The position numbers were made by a program, and so were the translations under genes. 64,000 nucleotides of DNA from JACXVD01 sp020446665 (GTDB taxonomy: Bacteria > Pseudomonadota > Alphaproteobacteria > Sphingomonadales > Sphingomonadaceae): assembly GCA_041396905.1 (NCBI GenBank), contig JAWKXQ010000014.1, forward strand, positions 1 to 64,000. Direction: 5' to 3'. Position 1 is the stretch's first letter. Each line of letters begins with the position of its first letter. The notes under the pieces were generated by a model. That model was not told where the DNA came from. It worked only from the letters and a program-made list of their open reading frames with translations, and ran no database searches. Of this stretch, positions 35,367 through 44,480 are shown piece after piece.

Positions 35367-35459
35367 ACGCCATTGTGGTACCGGGCATCGCAATCGCGCC
35401 ATGTTGCCTGATTGTTCCCGTTGTCGCGGGGCAGCGCGTGACCTAAGCCCGCGCTACTT

Positions 35460-36620
35460 ATGACACGTGCCCCATTTGCTGCTGATCCTGCCGCGTCGAG
35501 CGGCCGCGAGTTCGATGAAAACCGCGAAGGGACGCGCGGCGCGCGCAGCGAATTCCAGCGTGACCGCGACCGGATCATCCATTCGATTGCTTTCCGCCGC
35601 CTGAAGAGCAAGACGCAGGTTTTTATCGCGCCCGATGGCGACCATTATCGCACCCGCCTGACGCATAGTCTGGAAGTGGCGCAGATTGGCCGCGTGGTTT
35701 CGCGGCTGCTGGGGCTGGATGAAGACCTCACCGAAGCGCTATGCCTGGCGCATGATATTGGCCACCCGCCTTTCGGCCATGCGGGAGAGAATGCTCTCCA
35801 CGATGCGATGGAGCGCCATGGCGGTTTTTGCCACAATGCCCAGTCACTGCGCACGCTGATGCGGCTGGAAAGCCCCTATTGCGACCATGAAGGGCTGAAC
35901 CTCACCTGGGAACTGCTGGAAGGGCTGGCCAAGCATAATGGCCCGGTCAGCGATCCCAATTGGGCGATGCAGGAACTGGACGCTGATTATCCGCTCGATC
36001 TGGCGCGCTGGCCATCGCTGGAAGCGCAGGTGGCGGCGATCAGCGATGATATCGCCTATGACAATCACGATATAGATGATGGGCTGCGCGCCGGTTTCCT
36101 CCAGCTGGACGAATTGCTGACGCTGAATTTTGTGGCTGACCAGTTCCGCGCGATTGAACGGCGTTTTCCCCATGCACCGCGTGACCGGCAATTGCGCGAA
36201 TTGGTGCGCAGTCAGATCGGGCAAATGGTCAATGATTTGCTGGAGGAGACTCGCCGCGCGACACGTGGCCTTGCCAGCGTGGATGAAGTGCGTGGGGCCG
36301 GGGAAGCACTGGCGCGCTTCTCGCCCGCCATGGCCGCGCAGGAACGAGAGCTGAAAGCCTTTCTCTACGCAAAGCTCTATTACCACCCGGAACAGCTGGA
36401 AACGGCAGAAAAAGCACGCAGCGTGGTCGCCCGGCTCTATGCCGCATATGAACAGGAACCGGCGCATTTGCCGCGCGACTGGCGTGAACGCCTGCCGGAA
36501 GAGGAGCCAGCACGCAGCCGGCATATTGCGGACTTCATCGCCGGGATGACGGACCGTTTCGCGATGGACCAGTGCGAGCGCATCTATGGCGCGCGCCCGA
36601 TGGGGTTGAGCAATGTCTGA
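35460..36620 (+). CDS. dgt: Deoxyguanosinetriphosphate triphosphohydrolase-like protein
   Basis: 386 residues. The HD-domain metal site is complete: H in RLTHSLEVAQIGR, HD in LAHDIGHPPFGHAGE (about residue 98), and the distal D in SDDIAYDNHDIDDGL. RDRDRIIHSIAFRRLKSKTQVF is the conserved N-terminal motif of the type-2 dGTPase subfamily. It hydrolyses dNTPs to nucleoside and triphosphate. Its stop overlaps the next gene's ATG by eight bases, so the two are coupled. Confidence 0.92.
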   Translation: MTRAPFAADPAASSGREFDENREGTRGARSEFQRDRDRIIHSIAFRRLKSKTQVFIAPDGDHYRTRLTHSLEVAQIGRVVSRLLGLDEDLTEALCLAHDIGHPPFGHAGENALHDAMERHGGFCHNAQSLRTLMRLESPYCDHEGLNLTWELLEGLAKHNGPVSDPNWAMQELDADYPLDLARWPSLEAQVAAISDDIAYDNHDIDDGLRAGFLQLDELLTLNFVADQFRAIERRFPHAPRDRQLRELVRSQIGQMVNDLLEETRRATRGLASVDEVRGAGEALARFSPAMAAQERELKAFLYAKLYYHPEQLETAEKARSVVARLYAAYEQEPAHLPRDWRERLPEEEPARSRHIADFIAGMTDRFAMDQCERIYGARPMGLSNV

Positions 36621-37305
36621 GCCCTTGCGGATTGCCCTTGTCGGCGCGACCGGCCTGATCGGACGCAGCGTGATCGAAGCGGCGGTGGGGCGCGAGGATA
36701 TGCGGATCAACGCCATCGCCCGGCGCGAGATGAAATTGCCGCGTGGCGCACGGATGGAGATGTTCGTCGCAGATACCGGCCATTGGGGAGACATGCTGAC
36801 GGTGGCGAAGCCGGATGTGCTGGTCTGCGCGCTGGGTACCACCTGGCGCAAGGCGGGCAAGGATGAAGCCGCCTTCCGCGCAGTCGATCAGGCGCTGGTA
36901 CTGGATAGCGCCCGCGCAGCTCTGGCTGCGGGGGCAAAGCGGATGGTAGCGATCAGTTCCATCGGCGCCGATACGGGCGCGCGCCAATTCTATTTACGTG
37001 TAAAGGGCGAGGTAGAGCGGGATCTGGCGAAGTTCGGTTTCGAGCGGCTGGACATTTTGCGGCCGGGCCTGTTGCGCGGCCCGCGCGAAGCCGATGCGCG
37101 CCCGCTGGAGCAGCTGGGCAAGATCGCGGCACCCATGGCCGATCTCTTGCTGCATGGAAAATATCGGGCCTATCGCCCTGTTTCTGCGCGGATTGTTGCT
37201 GATGCCGTGCTGTCGCTTGCGCTGCGGCATACGCGTGGGAAATATGTGCATGACCATGACGCGATCCTGCGCGCGGCGCACAGCCTGCCGAAGCTGGTAG
37301 AATAG
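36613..37305 (+). CDS. NAD(P)-binding Rossmann protein (atypical SDR)
   Basis: 230 residues. The N-terminal nucleotide-binding motif is VGATGLIGRSVIEAA (G-x-x-G-x-x-G), followed by CALGTTWRKAGKDEAAFRAVD and VAISSIGADTGARQFYLRVKGEVE. The SSIGAD...Y...K order is typical of HTATIP2/YwnB-like atypical SDRs. No substrate can be assigned. It overlaps the dgt gene by eight bases and is followed 24 bases later by the symporter gene. Confidence 0.87.
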   Translation: MSEPLRIALVGATGLIGRSVIEAAVGREDMRINAIARREMKLPRGARMEMFVADTGHWGDMLTVAKPDVLVCALGTTWRKAGKDEAAFRAVDQALVLDSARAALAAGAKRMVAISSIGADTGARQFYLRVKGEVERDLAKFGFERLDILRPGLLRGPREADARPLEQLGKIAAPMADLLLHGKYRAYRPVSARIVADAVLSLALRHTRGKYVHDHDAILRAAHSLPKLVE

Positions 37306-37329
37306 CAGCAGGCGGGGGAGGGGCTAAGC

Positions 37330-38307
37330 ATGATCCAGCGAATTACCGGCCTGTTTGCCTTGTGGACCGTGCTCGGCACAGCGCTCGCATGGTTCGTGCC
37401 GGAACTGTTCCTGTGGGTTGCCGATGGCAGCGTGAAACCCTTTGGCCAGTCGATGATCGCGGTCTTGCTTGGGATCATCATGCTGGGCATGGGGCTGACA
37501 CTGTCGGTGGAGGATTTCCGCCGTGTGCTGGCCATGCCGGGGCCGGTGATCGCCGGTGTGGTGCTGCAATTCACCATCATGCCGCTGGCGGGGATTGCGA
37601 TTGCCACTCTGTCTGCGCTGCCTGCGGGGCTGGCGGTGGGGCTGGTGCTTGTTGCCTGCTGCCCCGGCGGCACCGCCTCCAATGTCGTGGCCTTCCTCGC
37701 CCGTGCCAATCTGGCGTTGAGCGTGACCATGACCATGGCGAGCACGCTGGTGGCGATTGCGCTCACCCCTTTGCTGACCGGCTGGCTGGCGGGAGTTTTC
37801 GTGGAGGTGGACCGCTGGAACCTGTTCCGCGAAATGGTGACGGTGGTGCTGATCCCGGTGGTGGCAGGGGTGCTGCTCAACCGCCTTTTCCCTCGCGCGG
37901 TGGAGCCGATTGCGCGCTTTTCACCGCTGGTTTCGATTGTTGCAGTGATCCTGATCGTCGCGGCGATTATCGCGAAGTCGAAGGCGTTGATTATCGAACA
38001 TGCCGGGGTGCTTTTGCTGGCTGTGCTGCTGCTGCATCTTGCCGGTTTCGGCCTGGGCTATCTGCTTGCCCGCCTGCTGAAACTGCGCGAACAGGATCGA
38101 CGCACGATCAGTATTGAGGTGGGGATGCAGAATAGCGGGCTGGGCTCCAGCCTTGCCTCCACCCCTGCCTTTGCCTCGCAATTCGCACAGCCGATGCAGG
38201 CCGCGCTGGCCCCGGTGCCCAGCGCCATCAGTTCGATCTATCACGTGGTGATCGGTAGCCTGCTGGCAGCTTATTGGCGGCGGCGGGCACCAGAGGGGGA
38301 GGAATAG
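37330..38307 (+). CDS. Bile acid:sodium symporter family transporter
   Basis: 325 residues with about nine to ten hydrophobic helices. The family core segments MLGMGLTLSVEDF, PLAGIAIATL, VACCPGGTASNVVAFLARAN (Na+-site region) and IEVGMQNSGLGSSLA (the second crossover motif) are all present. It moves an organic anion with sodium; bile acid itself is not implied. In the dgt-SDR-symporter-ABA4 gene run, separated by short gaps. Confidence 0.9.
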   Translation: MIQRITGLFALWTVLGTALAWFVPELFLWVADGSVKPFGQSMIAVLLGIIMLGMGLTLSVEDFRRVLAMPGPVIAGVVLQFTIMPLAGIAIATLSALPAGLAVGLVLVACCPGGTASNVVAFLARANLALSVTMTMASTLVAIALTPLLTGWLAGVFVEVDRWNLFREMVTVVLIPVVAGVLLNRLFPRAVEPIARFSPLVSIVAVILIVAAIIAKSKALIIEHAGVLLLAVLLLHLAGFGLGYLLARLLKLREQDRRTISIEVGMQNSGLGSSLASTPAFASQFAQPMQAALAPVPSAISSIYHVVIGSLLAAYWRRRAPEGEE

Positions 38308-38311
38308 AACA

Positions 38312-38767
38312 ATGTGGCATGCGGTTTTCAGCATCACCAATCTGATCGCACTGGGGGGCTGGATCATCCTGATCCTGCTGCCGCGCAGGCCTCTGTTGCT
38401 GACAGTGGTGCTCTATCTGGGTGTGGGCCTGCTCTGCCTGATCTACGCCGTGGGATTGATCGGCATTCTGTCGGGGGCCTTATCCCAGGGGGGCGGTGAA
38501 GCGGGCAGCGCGAGCTTCTCCACTGTCGAAGGGGTGCGGGCTATCTTTGCCAGCGATGCAGGCGTGGCGATTGGCTGGACGCATTACCTCGCCTTTGACC
38601 TGTTTACGGGGCTGTGGATCGCGCGCGATGCCGATGCGAAGGATTTTTCGCGGCTGGTGCAGGCCCCGGTCCTGCTGGCGACTTTCCTTGCCGGTCCTCT
38701 CGGCCTGTTCGTCTGGCTGGTGCTGCGCGAGAAGAAGGCCCGCCAGATGCATGGACGACCTGAATGA
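38312..38767 (+). CDS. ABA4-like (DUF4281) membrane protein
   Basis: 151 residues with four hydrophobic segments. FSITNLIALGGWIILILLPRRP, GVRAIFASDAGVAIGWTHYLAFDLFTGLWIARD and GPLGLFVWLVLREKK are the conserved blocks of DUF4281, which includes plant ABA4 and carotenoid-related bacterial proteins. Its role here is inferred only from family; carotenoids are common in this order. Its stop overlaps the DUF938 gene start by four bases (ATGA). Confidence 0.85.
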   Translation: MWHAVFSITNLIALGGWIILILLPRRPLLLTVVLYLGVGLLCLIYAVGLIGILSGALSQGGGEAGSASFSTVEGVRAIFASDAGVAIGWTHYLAFDLFTGLWIARDADAKDFSRLVQAPVLLATFLAGPLGLFVWLVLREKKARQMHGRPE

Positions 38768-39357
38768 AGCGCTTTGCCCCTGCGACGGAGCGCAACCGCG
38801 AGCCCTTGCTGGCGGTGCTGAAACAGGAATTGCCGAAAACCGGCCTGCTGCTGGAAGTCGCCGCCGGATCTGGTGAACATGCGGTGTTTCTCGCGCCGCA
38901 TTTTCCGCAATTGCAATGGCAGCCCAGCGATCCCGATGCGGAGGCGCTGGCGTCTATTGCGGCGTGGCGGGAGGATGCGGGCAGCGCGAACCTGCTGGCA
39001 CCGCTGGCGCTCGATGCCTCAGCCGCGACTTGGCCGATTGAACGAGCCGACGCAATGCTGTGCGTCAACATGGTCCATATCAGCCCGTGGCAGGCGAGCG
39101 AGGGGCTGTTTGCGGCAGCGGGGCGGATGTTGCCAGCGGGCGCGCCGCTGGTGCTCTATGGCCCGTTTATCGAAGATGGGGTAGAAACCGCGCCATCCAA
39201 TCTGGCCTTTGACGAAAGCCTGCGTAGCCGCGATCCGCGCTGGGGGATACGCAGCGTCTCTGCGCTGGATGATCTGGCCGCAGTCCACGGGCTGACGCGC
39301 ATGGCGCGGCATCAGATGCCCGCAAACAACCTCACACTCGTGTGGCGAAAGGCCTGA
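38764..39357 (+). CDS. DUF938 SAM-dependent methyltransferase
   Basis: 197 residues. SAM motif I appears as LLLEVAAGSGEHAVFLAPHFP, with WQPSDPDAEALASI after it and MLCVNMVHISPWQASEGLF as the motif IV block. These are the diagnostic segments of DUF938, a class I methyltransferase family of unknown substrate. Four-base overlap with the ABA4-like gene suggests cotranslation. Its TGA lies immediately before the entericidin-like gene on the other strand. Confidence 0.88.
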   Translation: MKRFAPATERNREPLLAVLKQELPKTGLLLEVAAGSGEHAVFLAPHFPQLQWQPSDPDAEALASIAAWREDAGSANLLAPLALDASAATWPIERADAMLCVNMVHISPWQASEGLFAAAGRMLPAGAPLVLYGPFIEDGVETAPSNLAFDESLRSRDPRWGIRSVSALDDLAAVHGLTRMARHQMPANNLTLVWRKA

Positions 39358-39483
39358 TCAGGTCGCTTCGTCAACGTCATTGGCGACCGATTCGAGATCA
39401 CGGCCCATGCCCCGCACCGTGTTGCAGGCTGTGGTTGCAAGGACCATGCTTGCAAGGCCGATAGCGATGATAATCTTGCGCAT
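39358..39483 (-). CDS. Entericidin-like small lipoprotein
   Basis: 41 residues, found by reading the reverse strand between two larger genes. It has a lipoprotein signal IIIAIGLASMVLATTAC (lipid Cys residue 20) and the short entericidin body NTVRGMGRDLESVANDVDE. The ATG has AGGAG seven bases upstream. Entericidins A/B are small cell-envelope lipoproteins, one of them toxic. No paired second copy is seen here. Confidence 0.85.
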   Translation of the reverse strand: MRKIIIAIGLASMVLATTACNTVRGMGRDLESVANDVDEAT

Positions 39484-39531
39484 ATACTATCTCCTGATCA
39501 GTTCTGAACGCATGGCATAGGCTCCCGTTCC

Positions 39532-40443
39532 TTACGCTTCCTGAACGGCCATGAGACGATGCTTTGCCAGCCGGTGTTCCCGCCATGCGATGATCAGGCC
39601 GGCTGTGACGATCAGTGGCGCGCCCAGCCAGGTGGTCGCTGATGGCAAGCGGTCAAAAATGCCCCAGCCGAACAGGGTGGCCCATAGCAGGGCCGAATAA
39701 TCCATCACGATTACACTGGCGACTGCGCCATAGCGCAGGGCAGCGGTCAGCAGGAACTGCCCCAGCAGGCCGAACAGCGCCAGTCCGCCCAGCAGGGCCC
39801 ATTGATAGGGTGTGTGGCCGGTCATCACGAACGGCATCGCCAGCGCCAGGATCGGCGTGCTGAAGGCGGCGAAATAGAACACGATCGTCAGCGGATGCTC
39901 GGTGCGATTGAGATCGCGGATCTGGATTGAAATCAAGGCGATCATGAACGCCGCACCCAGTGCCACAGCCGCCCCGAAAAGCGGGATATGCCCGTCTCCC
40001 GGCTGTGCGATCACCCACACTCCGGCAAATCCGAGCAACACGGCCATCCAGCGATACCAGCCGACTTTTTCCTGCAATAACAGCGCGGAAAGGATCACCG
40101 CCCAGATCGCGGAGGTGAAGCCGAATGTGGTTGCTTCCGCCAATGGCAAAAGCAGCACTCCGCCGAAATTCAGGAACATGCCGACGGTGCCGTATAATGC
40201 CCGCCTGGCATGAGTGCCGAGCCGGTTGCTGCGCAGCATATGCATCGACCCGTTCAGCGCGAACCACGCAAGCGGGATCAGTATGGCCGGCAATTGGCGC
40301 CAGAACAAGATCTCGGCCAGATGGATCCCGCTCTCACCGGCAAGCTTCACGAAAACGAGCATGACCGAAAGGACGAAGGCCGCCCCCAACCGGATCAGCA
40401 GGGCCAGTAACGGGCGCTGTGTATGGTCTTCGGGTTGTTGCAC
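39532..40443 (-). CDS. EamA/DMT-family transporter
   Basis: 303 residues if started at the GTG at 40443. Open frame extends to 40566 with ATGs at 40524 and 40566, but those extra residues look unlike a membrane protein and would run into the divergent gene at 40523. Ten hydrophobic helices in two EamA repeats, with RRALYGTVGMFLNFGGVLLLPLAEATT near the middle of the first. Drug/metabolite exporter type; substrate unknown. A second EamA gene is at 44481. Confidence 0.85.
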   Translation of the reverse strand: MQQPEDHTQRPLLALLIRLGAAFVLSVMLVFVKLAGESGIHLAEILFWRQLPAILIPLAWFALNGSMHMLRSNRLGTHARRALYGTVGMFLNFGGVLLLPLAEATTFGFTSAIWAVILSALLLQEKVGWYRWMAVLLGFAGVWVIAQPGDGHIPLFGAAVALGAAFMIALISIQIRDLNRTEHPLTIVFYFAAFSTPILALAMPFVMTGHTPYQWALLGGLALFGLLGQFLLTAALRYGAVASVIVMDYSALLWATLFGWGIFDRLPSATTWLGAPLIVTAGLIIAWREHRLAKHRLMAVQEA

Positions 40444-40522
40444 CTGCCCGCCATAAGGCGGTGTGGCCGCGATGCAAGCTTGGCAATTGCGCAGATGAGG
40501 ATGCACCCCCATATGCGCCGCC

Positions 40523-40756
40523 ATGAAGGCGATCCATGACTTCCTGATCTTTGCCAGCGATGCCAAGGAACTGGCTGTGCTGGGCGTGGCGTTCTTGCTG
40601 CTGGCAGGCTTTGCCAGCTATGCAGAGCGGCGCCGGGTCAAACGCGCCCGGATTGACCGCGTTGGCTGGGTGCCATGGACCGGCATTTTCCTCGCCTGCG
40701 TGGTAATCGGTGGCGGGCTAATTGCGCTCGCCGGACCTGCACTGATCAAGGGGTAA
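40523..40756 (+). CDS. Small membrane protein, hypothetical
   Basis: 77 residues with two hydrophobic segments (LAVLGVAFLLLAGFASYA and WTGIFLACVVIGGGLIALAG) separated by a strongly basic loop ERRRVKRARIDR. Positive-inside rules put that loop in the cytoplasm. No recognised family. Divergent from the EamA transporter. Confidence 0.6.
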   Translation: MKAIHDFLIFASDAKELAVLGVAFLLLAGFASYAERRRVKRARIDRVGWVPWTGIFLACVVIGGGLIALAGPALIKG

Positions 40757-40911
40757 GAACGCAGACGCGCTTCGCCGGCAGCGCGAGTGCCTGCCCTGGA
40801 GCAGGCTTCAGCTCCTTGCGCAGCAAGCGCAAGCCGACCGGCCGCCCGAGCCAATGCGAGGAGAGCCAAGCGGGCCGGATGGCCCGTGCCCGGCGCTTGA
40901 GGGTGCCTGCC
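40757..40911. repeat. GC-rich intergenic repeat-like segment at the cpaF 3' end
   Basis: Non-coding stretch with internal dyads: GCCTGCC near 40791 repeats at 40905-40911, and CTTGCGCAGCAAGCGCAAG forms a hairpin-like dyad. At 40905-40923 GCCTGCC-TTAGA-GGCAGGC is a perfect 7-bp stem whose loop contains the cpaF stop codon (reverse strand), a possible terminator. I see no gene here. Confidence 0.5.
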
Positions 40912-42434
40912 TTAGAGGCAGGCTTCCAGATACGCCTGATCGAAACCGAACTGGCGCGCTTTTTCCAGCGTATAGGGGCGCAGGCCACTGGCGCGGAATT
41001 CGCCGATGATCTTGCCGTCTTCGCTTTCGTCCAGATATTCGAACTTGAACAGTTCCTGCGTGACGATCACATCGCCTTCCATCGATCACTTCGGTGATCT
41101 TGGTGAAGTGCGGCGTGAACCATCGCGCAGACGCTTCACCATGCACGATCAGGTCGACCGATTCCGCGATCTGGCGGGAAATTGCTTCCTTCGGGATCTT
41201 GATGTCGCCCATCAGGATCATGTTTTCCCATACGGCCAGACATACGCGGGGAGTTGGCGTGGAGCGTACACATGGAGCCATCGTGGCCGGTGTTCATGGC
41301 GGCGAGAAGGTCGAACATTCCGCGCCACGAATTTCGCCCAGGATGGTCCGGGCGCATACGCAGACGTTCACAAGGTCACCGATAGTAATCGCTCGCCTTG
41401 CCCTTCAAGATTTGGCAGGCGCGTTTCCAGCGGCAGCCAGTCTCACGGCTGCAGACGGAGTTCGGCGGCGTCTTCGATGGTCAACACGCTCGCCCAGGGT
41501 CGATCATCTTCGACAGGGCGTTGAGCATGGTCGTTTTACCCGAACCGGTACCGCCGGAAATAACGATGTTCATCCGGCAGGCCCCCGCGATCTTCAGCGC
41601 GGTACACATCTTCTCGCTCATCGAACCAAAGTCCTTGAGCATGTCGAGCGTGATGGGCTTCTCGGAGAATTTACGAATGGAGATGGCCGTGCCGCGCAGC
41701 GAAAGCGGCGGCACGATCACGTTCACACGTGAACCGTCCTTGAGACGGGCGTCGGCCAGCGGCGTGGTCTGGTCAACACGGCGGCCGACCTGGTTCACGA
41801 TGCGCTGGGCAATCTGGAACAGATGCTGTTCATCGCGGAACTGGATCGGCGCGATGACAAGCTTGCCCTTCTTTTCAATATAGGTCTGATCCGGGCCGTT
41901 GACCATGATATCGGACACGTCCGGATCGTTCAGCAGCTCTTCCAGCGGGCCGAAGCCGAGCAGCTCGTCAATCAGCACCTTTTCAAGGGCAAACTGTTCG
42001 CGCCGGTTGAGCGTGATTTTCAGCTCGGCCAGCACTTCCATGATGATCGGGCGGAACTCTTCAGAGAGCTCTTCCTTGCTCAGCGTGGCCGCAGCTTCGG
42101 GGTCAACACGTTCAAGCAGGCGCGGCAGCACCTGTTCCTTGATCTTGTGGACGCTCGCTTCGAAGCCGCCGATTTCCTTGGTTTCATGGACCAGATTGGC
42201 GCGATCGGCCAGACGGGTCATTGCATCGGCCTTGTTCGGCTGGCTCGAATCGGCGGACATGTCCGGGCCGCCGGCTTCACCGGGCAGAGGCGGGAATTGT
42301 TCGCCACCGGGCGCCGGGGCCTTGCTACGCGCAGGTTCGGCACCGCCGCCCTTCATCGGGCGGGCAACACCGAAGGACGGCCGCGCACCGGGCGCCATTC
42401 CACCGGGTCCGTTCTTCCGTCCAAAAGCGCTCAT
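40912..42434 (-). pseudogene. cpaF: CpaF-type Flp pilus ATPase, C-terminal third frameshifted
   Basis: From ATG 42434 about 310 codons read intact: an N-terminal disordered Gly/Pro segment, the CpaF domain with LIDELLGFGPLEELLNDPDVSDIMVNG, and a Walker A ISGGTGSGKTTMLN (about residue 291). From about 41500 to 41070 the reading changes frame several times, although LLAAMNTGHDGSMCTLHANSP and MILMGDIKIPKEAISRQIAESVDLI are recognisable. It ends DQAYLEACL at 40912. CpaF powers Flp/Tad pilus assembly; no other Tad genes are in the window. Confidence 0.85.
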
Positions 42435-42555
42435 TCCATGCCCTCCAGGCAAACTTTAGTTGTTATCCCGCTTTGGCTGAAGATGCCGAAGCGGCTGTTC
42501 CGAAGAATGGTGAATAATCTGGAAACCTTGATTTTTTCCTAAAGCTGGCTGCGCT

Positions 42556-44097
42556 TCATTGTCCTGCAGGCAGTGCCCGGATCTGCTTGATTCCAGGGAT
42601 GCACAATGCCGTGGGAGGGGGCCTTATCGGTTGGTCACGGGCAATCAGATAGACCCGGTATTGCAGACCGTTTATACCGCGCGGGCTGCGATAAACCTTC
42701 TGTGCGAGAGAAGCTGGGAGGTAATCGAGATCAAGATTTGTCACGATATGGCTGCGCCCCTTGGCCTTGCCGATCTGTTCCAGACTGGCTTTGACCGCTT
42801 CCTCGCTCCGTGATTGCACTGGCGAGTCCCAGCGGACGAAGCTTTGCAGGCAGGGCTTGCCGGGATGTTCGACTGGCTTGCCCGTCAGCGCGGGAATGCC
42901 TTGCGCATCATCCTGTGGGAAGGCGATCAGCCGCGATTCGAGCAGGCCCATTCTGTCCAGATCGCGCGCGGCGATATGGGCGGTATCAAACGGCACCAGA
43001 AAGGCGAACAGAGCCGTTGCCAGTCCGGCCAAGGCGTTGGCTCCGATCCACAGGCGGAAGGCAGCATTGGGCTTGCGGCCGTGGTCCTGCCGGGCGATCC
43101 AGAGGAGGCTGATCAGCAGAATGGCGATCAACATCAAATGACGAGGGGACAGTGGGTAGACGAGCACACTGAATGCGGCGCAGAGCAGGACAAAGCCCAC
43201 CAACAGCAAGCGCATGGCTGGCAGGCCTGCGAATTGTCGCCAGGCAAACCAGTAGAAGCCAATCCAGAAGATGGGGGCGAGCAGGAAGAAGGCCGTGCCG
43301 TTCCACGCCGGTTCAAACAATTCGAACTGGAAGGGCAGGAACAATGTCCCGCTGCGGGCAAGGAAAGAGCCAATTTCGAACAGCACCCCGCGAGAGGCCA
43401 TGGCCGGGGTCATATCGGCTGCTGGTATGACAGTGTATGCGGCAAAGGCGCTGCTCGCCAGCCACAGGACAAAGCCCGCCCATGACCACCCGGTGCGGCG
43501 CCAGCGCAGCAGCATGAAGATCCCGCTGATTACGCCGAACAGGAAATCACAGAGCGGCAGGAGAATGATGGGCAGCCATGCCAGTCGGCTGCGCCACAGT
43601 ACCAGCGCCAATATAATCAGCATGACGCCGAGAGTCAGGCTGCGAGAGATGGTGTTGAATTCGAAAAGGATGAACTCAGTGAGTGCGAGGGCCAGCCGCT
43701 CTGCGCGCTGGAACGGGGCCTTGAACAGGATGAGTGACTGGGTCGTGAGGCCCAACAGCAAGGCAATTGCCGCTAACACCCAGATGGTCGGAACCAGCTG
43801 CGCCATCGCTTGCAGCATCCAGTACCACAGCGGAGGATGCCCTTCATAGGACAGGTTCTCGAACAGCGCCGCCTGGTCTGGCGATTGCAATGCAATTTGA
43901 AGTGCCTGCCATTCATCCAGCCAGGGCCAATGGGACAGGGTCAGCGCAGCCTGCAAGGCAAACACGAACAGGATCGCCGCCGCCCAGATCGGAGCGCGCG
44001 CAAGGAACCGGTTCGCAATCGCATAGGCAGATTCGCTGCCGGCCAGCAAACGCGCCAGCAGCGGATGATCCAGAATTCCTTGCGCCAGCTGATTCAT
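42556..44097 (-). CDS. GT-C-like integral membrane protein (possible glycosyltransferase)
   Basis: 513 residues with about 10-11 hydrophobic helices. The first loop has WPWLDEWQAL, an acidic D-E like the GT-C catalytic motif, followed by YEGHPPLWYWMLQ, the H-P-P-L-Y/W motif of dolichol-type (PMT/ArnT/GT39) enzymes. This suggests transfer of a sugar from a lipid carrier; substrate unknown. The C-terminal 130 residues are soluble. Monocistronic. Confidence 0.7.
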   Translation of the reverse strand: MNQLAQGILDHPLLARLLAGSESAYAIANRFLARAPIWAAAILFVFALQAALTLSHWPWLDEWQALQIALQSPDQAALFENLSYEGHPPLWYWMLQAMAQLVPTIWVLAAIALLLGLTTQSLILFKAPFQRAERLALALTEFILFEFNTISRSLTLGVMLIILALVLWRSRLAWLPIILLPLCDFLFGVISGIFMLLRWRRTGWSWAGFVLWLASSAFAAYTVIPAADMTPAMASRGVLFEIGSFLARSGTLFLPFQFELFEPAWNGTAFFLLAPIFWIGFYWFAWRQFAGLPAMRLLLVGFVLLCAAFSVLVYPLSPRHLMLIAILLISLLWIARQDHGRKPNAAFRLWIGANALAGLATALFAFLVPFDTAHIAARDLDRMGLLESRLIAFPQDDAQGIPALTGKPVEHPGKPCLQSFVRWDSPVQSRSEEAVKASLEQIGKAKGRSHIVTNLDLDYLPASLAQKVYRSPRGINGLQYRVYLIARDQPIRPPPTALCIPGIKQIRALPAGQ

Positions 44098-44480
44098 GAC
44101 AGGCCCTGTTTACCCCGGATTTCAGACCTATAGTGGGCATGTTAAATTCATCTTAAGCATGAATGGAAACTCTGCTCTAAACATAGTCATTAGCCATGTG
44201 TTGGGGCGGGTGAGGCTAGATAATGGCTGTGCATTGCATTGCCTTATCCGCCGCAGGGTAAGGAACTGCAAAGCCCGGTTTGCTCCTGCTTTGGCCCTTC
44301 CGCAGTGAGTGACAACTATCCCGGTCCGATCGCTGCCAACCCCTTCGGCGCGTCGGGCCGGGCAATGGTTTTTCTGGGGCAATCCTTAACCGCAAAAGCA
44401 GCCACTTGTAGCGATGAGTCTGGCGGAGTGCGGGCAGGTGCACTATCGGCATCCCATCACGCCAATCGGGGAAGGCTGAC
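44098..44480. other. Intergenic region without a supported gene
   Basis: 383 bp between two divergent transporters/membrane proteins. Only short frames, none with a ribosome-binding site or family signal. Probably holds both promoters. Locally more AT-rich near 44130-44200. No repeat family of this window is present. Confidence 0.6.
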
